A DNA stretch of 64,000 bases, taken from positions 372,001 to 436,000 of the forward strand of contig JBEWZL010000123.1 of assembly GCA_045837725.1 (NCBI GenBank). Reading direction: 5' to 3'. Below, piece by piece: positions 59,601 to 64,000 of this stretch. Position 1 is the first letter of the stretch. Each line of letters opens with the position of its first letter. Source of the DNA: Vermamoeba vermiformis. Its lineage: Eukaryota > Tubulinea > Echinamoebida. Position numbers and translations under genes: made by a program. The notes under the pieces were generated by a model. That model searched no databases and was not told the origin of the DNA. It worked only from the letters and a program-made list of their open reading frames with translations.

Positions 59601-61637
59601 TTCACTAAGCAGCTTGCTGCTTTCAATACAAAAGGTAACCAGACACGTCACTACTGTGAAAATTCTAACGTCATTAAGCTTTGCACGCGCCTCGTCAAGC
59701 CAAGGTTTCTGTAAATGACTTCTCATTTGCTGAAGAAACTGCTCCGAAGCAAGGATTCAAAAAGCGTCCTGAATTTTGTGTCTACGTCTCAACGACTTTG
59801 CACGACATGGTGGAGGAACGCGAGTTGTTAATCAACAAAGTGTTTCCGGAGATTGAAAAGTTATGCGCTGAAAGAGGTGTGCCCTTTTCGTTCATCGATA
59901 TGAATGCAGGAGCACAGAGCGACATTCTCGACTACGATTCTCGTCTGGTTTCAGGATTTGAGTTGATTGACAAAAGGTAATTCATATTAGTTGTTATTCA
60001 TCGATTGACATTGGAATAGTTCTTGCTTTATTGGCTTGTTTGGCGAGCGTTATGGATGGCACTCGCAATATGGTGGCGCCGAAGCCTTTGCCAAGAACAT
60101 CGACTTGGCTTCACAAACGGGCCATAAATGGGTCTCTGCATTCGAGTAAGTCTAGTGATTATAAGTCGATGTGAAACCTAACGTTGTTATCACTAAGAAA
60201 TCGCTCGATAAATGAGCTCGAAGTCATTCACGGTGTGCTCAGACACGTACCAAGTGACAAATTGGGCTCATTTGCTGAACATTATGACGAAGCTGCTCAA
60301 GGAGAAATTCCAAGAGACGTTTTATTCTATTACCGAGAGCCATCATACGTCCAAAAGATTCCCATAAAGAAGAAATCTCAGTTCGTTAGCGAGAGCTACT
60401 CGGCCAAGAGTTTGCTGAACGACATGAAGTACAGAATCGGTCTCGCTGGATTGCCAAGCAAAAATTACAGGTAATCCAACAATGAATACCTTTCATACGC
60501 ACTCGCTCATCAATAATTCTAGACATCCAAGCGACTTTGCTACCGAGATTTTGAATGATTTGAGAAAAGTTCTAGACAAGCAATTTCCTGGGACAATGGA
60601 GCCCATTACTTTGGCTGAAGTAGAAGCGTGTCAACAGCAAAGCGTTATCGAACGCTTATCTACTTCATCAGTGCGTTTATTCAATACGACACGAACACTG
60701 ATGCACTCGTACATCAATTCTCGCTCACGATATCCATTTACAATCAAAGGAGCTGAAGGGTCCGGCAAAACATACCTACTTGCGTCAATTGCTGCGGAGT
60801 ACCAAAAATACAATCCCGAGGCCCTTGTAGTATTCGTCGCGATCGATATGTACAACAACCAAAACGATCTTGCGAAGAAAGGCGTGATCCAGCAGATCAG
60901 GTAAACCTACTTGTTTCGTATGGCTTTTTGTCTAACTTTTGTAGATCTCGCTGCGGAGAATGTCCTGCGCAATCTTTCACCGAATGGCTCGACCACGCGG
61001 GGCGCAAGATGCCTGTCCTTCTGGTCGTTGATGGAGTTCACAAGTTGAGCGTAAGTATCTCAATTGTACCAATATACAAGCTCACACAATGATAGGAATT
61101 TTGGATTCCGGAAGATGAACTCTTGCCGCACAACGTGAAGCTTATTACGTCACGAGCCCTTGACAACTATGACCGTCCCTTCACCCACTCACTTAGTCTC
61201 ACCGACTCTGAGTTCAACCTTTACGTGTCTCATTGCTTCGACCTCAACAGGAGCAGAGATGTCAACAAAGTTTTCGAGGAAGACGATGTGAAACAGCGGA
61301 TTGTAGAGCTCCTTCCTGCCAAGGAGTTGCCAATTGTTCGCCTTTTAGTAGATGAAATCTCTCGTGCCACACTAGCAGCAGACGTGGAGGAGATTTTTGC
61401 CAAGTTTGAAGGACAGCAGATTCAGACTTTGATTGCCGAAATTGGTACGTTCACCATCGAGGAGATAACGTGACTAACCATTTTTTAGTTTTGCCTAATC
61501 TGCGCAAGGAGTTCAACAACATCGAGCAAGCGTTGAAAATCGTCTTTACTAGTCCATCGCTGCCAGAAATGTTTAAGAATGGAATTTCCTTTGAGCGGGC
61601 TTGTCGCTTAAAATATCTGCTCAACTTGCCTTTGTAA
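56696..61637 (+). CDS. BRCT-RCC1-ankyrin-TIR-like-DUF4062-NTPase (STAND/NLR-like) protein
   Basis: About 1,390 residues, roughly 14 exons, all joining in phase. Order: BRCT domain (residues about 5-95; FDGLTLKEKNEAINKVKSYG, VSHLVVSD); basic linker; RCC1 propeller (about 240-560; CCGSYHSALIND, LMTWGSGGARLGHG, FGAEHCLLLTTEG, SLGSNSSGQLGLGD, GERHSAAVTS); ankyrin-like repeats (about 575-680; TLLHTAVLNVDS, ETPAALYVAQND); a TIR-like domain (about 690-815; CKIGMVRGKEDLMLAHKVT, STNTLLALLTKTSVKDKTF, GKHIIPVW); DUF4062 (about 850-960; CVYVSTTLHDMVEERELL, FIGLFGERYGWH) as in NPHP3, NWD1 and TEP1; then an NTPase with P-loop GAEGSGKTYLL and Walker B VLLVVDGVHKL. The TIR Glu needed for NADase activity appears to be Lys. 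C-terminal sensor repeats, usual in STAND proteins, are missing. Role unknown; innate-type sensing or DNA-damage signalling is inferred. Confidence 0.88.
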
Positions 61638-61693
61638 ATACAGATTTTGTTAATTAAATAACACACGACGTAGCATTATTTATTATTTAAGCC

Positions 61694-63732
61694 ATGCAAA
61701 GCGTGCTTCGTCGATTAGTTAGCCGTTCTGCGAGATGCAATTCCACATCAGGAACTCGAGGACGCGCAAGAGTTTATAAAAAGAATTTCTGGACGTGCTC
61801 TGCGCCAAAATTTGTTATGCTAGCAGGTGTTGGTGTTGTAGGGGTAAGCATAATTATCCATAATTTTTTAGAATTAATTCAGAAATTAAAAAAAACTCTC
61901 TGGATCCAACGTAGAAATAATCGTATTGTTTGCGTTTAGGCATTTTCATACAGCGCTCTAGCGCCAAATTCGCGTAATTTAGATTCCAAGACCTCTGTTA
62001 TTAACCCAGCGGTGCCAGATGCACAAAATTTGGATGTCAGCGAGGCAGGATTTCGCTGGGTTGATGTAACTGCAGCGAACTTTGACGCAGAGCTTAAAAG
62101 AGTAAGAAAAACCTGCTTTGATTTGAGGCTAATCTCAATGTCCAGTTCAAACAACTCCTTCCGGAAGCCTTTTTAGTCTCAGTTGACACCGAGTTTACTG
62201 GCCTTGAAGCAAGCGAAAAGAATCGTAGTACATGGAACGATTCAATTGCACAGCGCTACCGTAAAAATAGAGATAATTGCAGTCAATTTATGGCATTACA
62301 AATTGGTGTATGTTTGTGGACCAGAAACGACAAGCAAGAGTAAGTCTGTGTTGCATGTCATTTCACTCGTATTAATGTGTTGCAGATATGTCGCATATCC
62401 ATTTAATTTCTATGTGATGCCCAAGGACAAGAACTTCTTGGTTCAAGCATCGTCTTTGCGATTCCTCGCGGATAACCATTACGATTTCAACAAGACGTTT
62501 GGGGAAGGCAAGAAAAGTGTAAATGCTCGATATTGTACTCATCTGAGTATTTTTATAGGAATTCCTTTCTTGAACTTAGATGAGGAGACACAAAGAAAAG
62601 ATAAAGTGCTCATACGCTCTTATGATAAAATTACGATTGGACCCAAAGAGGAGATCTTGTTGAACGATTTAGTGTAAGTATATGCACAAATAGCGACTTT
62701 ACTTATCCGTGTAGCAAGGAAATATCTGCGTGGCGAGATACGGCAAAACCGGGTGATGTGTTAGAAATGCCCAACTTAACTGGATTTCAACGATTGTTGG
62801 CGTATCAAGAAGTAGACCACAGGTTGGAGGCGTGATGAATTATAATGTTTTGTCTGAACTAATAATTATCCGATCAGGTTTGACGACATCTACTTCGATT
62901 CAAAACGAACAGGCCCGCAAGTCGTACTGAAGGTGTTAAAGATTACCAAAGAAGAAAAAGAGGATAGAAATAGACAAAAAGTTGAGGCTGCGCTCGTAAG
63001 TTTATTATTACACGGCAGTACACGTGTTAAAGTTTTGACAGAAAAAAATCGATGAAGAGGTTGGCTTTACAAAGGTCATGAAGAGCATAAACGAACGGTC
63101 CAATCAATTCGTCGTGGTTGGACACAACATGTTCTTGGATCTGTTGCACTTCTACGACAAGTTCTACAAGCGCTTGCCGCAAGAGCTTCCCGAGTTCGTT
63201 AAAGAAACCAACCAATTATTCCCGCAGTACGTACCCGCGCGCTTCCGTGTATTTAGTACTTATATTCATATTTAAAGGGTTATGGATACAAAATACATCG
63301 CTATTAACGACCCACAGATCTCGAGTGTAGTAAAAACAACGGATCTGGGCTTCTTGCATCAAAATATTGCCAAGTTCAGCACAAATAATTCTCCTAAGAT
63401 AGGTAAGTAATTGACGAGAAACAAAGACGTAAATGTAACGCGACAATTTTAGCCATCCCGTCAAACTTCGGTAGGGACAGTGGATCCGGTGTTTATCACC
63501 AAGCAGGTAATACAAGATCAATAATAAGAATAAGGGGTATCTCACCCACAAATTGACAGGTTTTGACGCGTTTATCACGGGTTACGTGTACCTGCACATG
63601 CTACACACTCTTGGAGGCAACGCCTTTAATCGTGCTTCAATGATGGCCTTTGCTCCATATATGAACAAAGTGAATTTATCGATGTCGCGAGCTCCACTGG
63701 ATTTACAACCTGTGAGCAAAAACGAAAAATAG
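61694..63732 (+). CDS. PARN/PNLDC1-like poly(A)-specific 3' exoribonuclease with N-terminal membrane segment
   Basis: Start MQSVLRRLVSRSARCNSTSG, an Arg/Ser-rich mitochondrial-type presequence, then a hydrophobic stretch (FVMLAGVGVVGAFSYSALA) that could be a membrane anchor. CAF1/DEDDh nuclease follows: FLVSVDTEFTGLE (first Asp-Glu), QFMALQIGVCLW, HNMFLDLLHFYDKF (second Asp), and GVYHQAGFDAFITGYVYLHM (His and last Asp), so all catalytic residues are present. About ten exons. PARN trims poly(A) tails; PNLDC1 is a membrane-bound relative on mitochondria that trims piRNAs. No R3H or RRM domain is seen. The gene follows the STAND gene in the same direction with only 56 nt between stop and start. 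Confidence 0.87.
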
Positions 63733-63969
63733 AATTCCAGATTTAAATTTGTGAGCACATCCACGCAAGCGGCTGTTAATTTTCAGAAATTAAATAAGAG
63801 CAATTATAACAAATGACCATCGATCAACGAAGGTTGTTAGAATTGTAGCTTAACACATTTTATTTTTATGACAAGTTTCTGACGTTTTTACAATTTGTGG
63901 TTCGGTTCAGAAAACAGCAAATTATTCAGTTATTGTCGAGCCTTTCTCACGCTAAACACAACACAAGCC
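63733..63969. other. Non-coding 3' region
   Basis: 3' flank of the nuclease gene; AT-rich, nothing recognised. Confidence 0.35.
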
Positions 63970-64000
63970 ATGGAGATAACAGGCCTTGCGTTGAAAGAAG
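63970..64000 (+). CDS. Possible start of a further gene, cut by the window end
   Basis: ATG at 63970 opens MEITGLALKE and runs off the window. Its position after an apparently complete gene and an A-rich leader (CACAACACAAGCC) is compatible with a start codon, but ten residues allow no assignment. Confidence 0.2.
   Translation, partial: MEITGLALKE

Noticed and set aside
1-64000. Alternative genetic code, because some frames carry internal TAA or TAG
   Set aside because: Most genes end cleanly at TAA, TAG or TGA at the expected family length, and the internal stops are explained by introns, an insertion or single-base offsets.
1-64000. CRISPR arrays, rRNA genes or bacterial operons
   Set aside because: No regularly spaced repeats, no rRNA-like conserved blocks, and gene structure is eukaryotic throughout.

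Overview
The window is eukaryotic nuclear DNA from a small-genome protist. It holds about 26 protein-coding genes on both strands, close together and cut by many short GT-AG introns (mostly 45-110 nt, AT-rich), with intergenic gaps of 100-700 nt. The gene content points to an amoebozoan. There is a tail-less class I myosin with a Gly/Pro/Lys-rich motor insert and a CAAX end (MyoK type), an ankyrin-Sec7-PH protein of the Dictyostelium SecG type, a LamG receptor kinase with tyrosine-kinase-like motifs, a cellular RNA-dependent RNA polymerase and SAAL1. Coding DNA is less AT-rich than in Dictyostelium, so a protosteloid or variosean amoeba is my guess; the species cannot be fixed from the sequence.

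Layout. 0.3-3.4 kb (-): a damaged pepsin-like protease and a secreted/membrane protein. 4.1-7.1 kb (+): a LamG receptor kinase. 7.4-11.5 kb (-): an RdRP with an N-terminal RRM. 11.8-15.1 kb: a convergent pair, a CBM48 coiled-coil protein (+) and a calponin-homology coiled-coil protein (-), whose coiled coils are related to each other. 15.3-16.6 kb (+): a DOMON-EGF surface protein. 17.2-23.3 kb (+): an ankyrin-Sec7-PH-lipase fusion with a tRNA-Ala(CGC) gene inside its last intron. 24-28.6 kb (+): a Rap/Ran-GAP protein. 28.8-30.6 kb (+): SAAL1. 31.3-32.9 kb (+): an F-box/repeat protein. 33.1-37.0 kb (-): myosin IK. 37.4-38.3 kb (+): an F-box/XPA-like protein. 38.4-40.4 kb (-): a nucleotidyltransferase-like/F-box/Cys-rich protein with a paralogue at 51-52.8 kb (+). 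40.6-41.5 kb (-): a Ran-like GTPase lacking the catalytic Gln. 42.1-43.7 kb (-): a secreted propeller-like protein, flanked by two copies of a short inverted-repeat element. 44.3-47.8 kb (+): acetyl-CoA synthetase. 47.9-48.8 kb (+): an intronless SDR. 49.1-50.7 kb (+): an unknown. 52.9-55.5 kb (-): an AT-hook/ASH2-like PHD protein. 56.0 kb (+): a small membrane protein. 56.7-61.6 kb (+): a BRCT-RCC1-ankyrin-TIR-like-DUF4062-NTPase protein. 61.7-63.7 kb (+): a PARN/PNLDC1-like deadenylase with an N-terminal membrane segment.

The most unusual locus is the BRCT-RCC1-ankyrin-TIR-DUF4062-NTPase gene, a STAND-type (NLR-like) signalling protein with its presumed sensor modules at the N-terminus. Next come the nucleotidyltransferase/F-box paralogues. 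RdRP and the PARN-like nuclease could both serve small-RNA pathways, and four genes carry F-boxes. Several otherwise intact genes contain one frame offset, in at least three cases next to a homopolymer, so residual assembly indels are likely. Exon joins were inferred by eye from GT/AG sites and reading-frame continuity.
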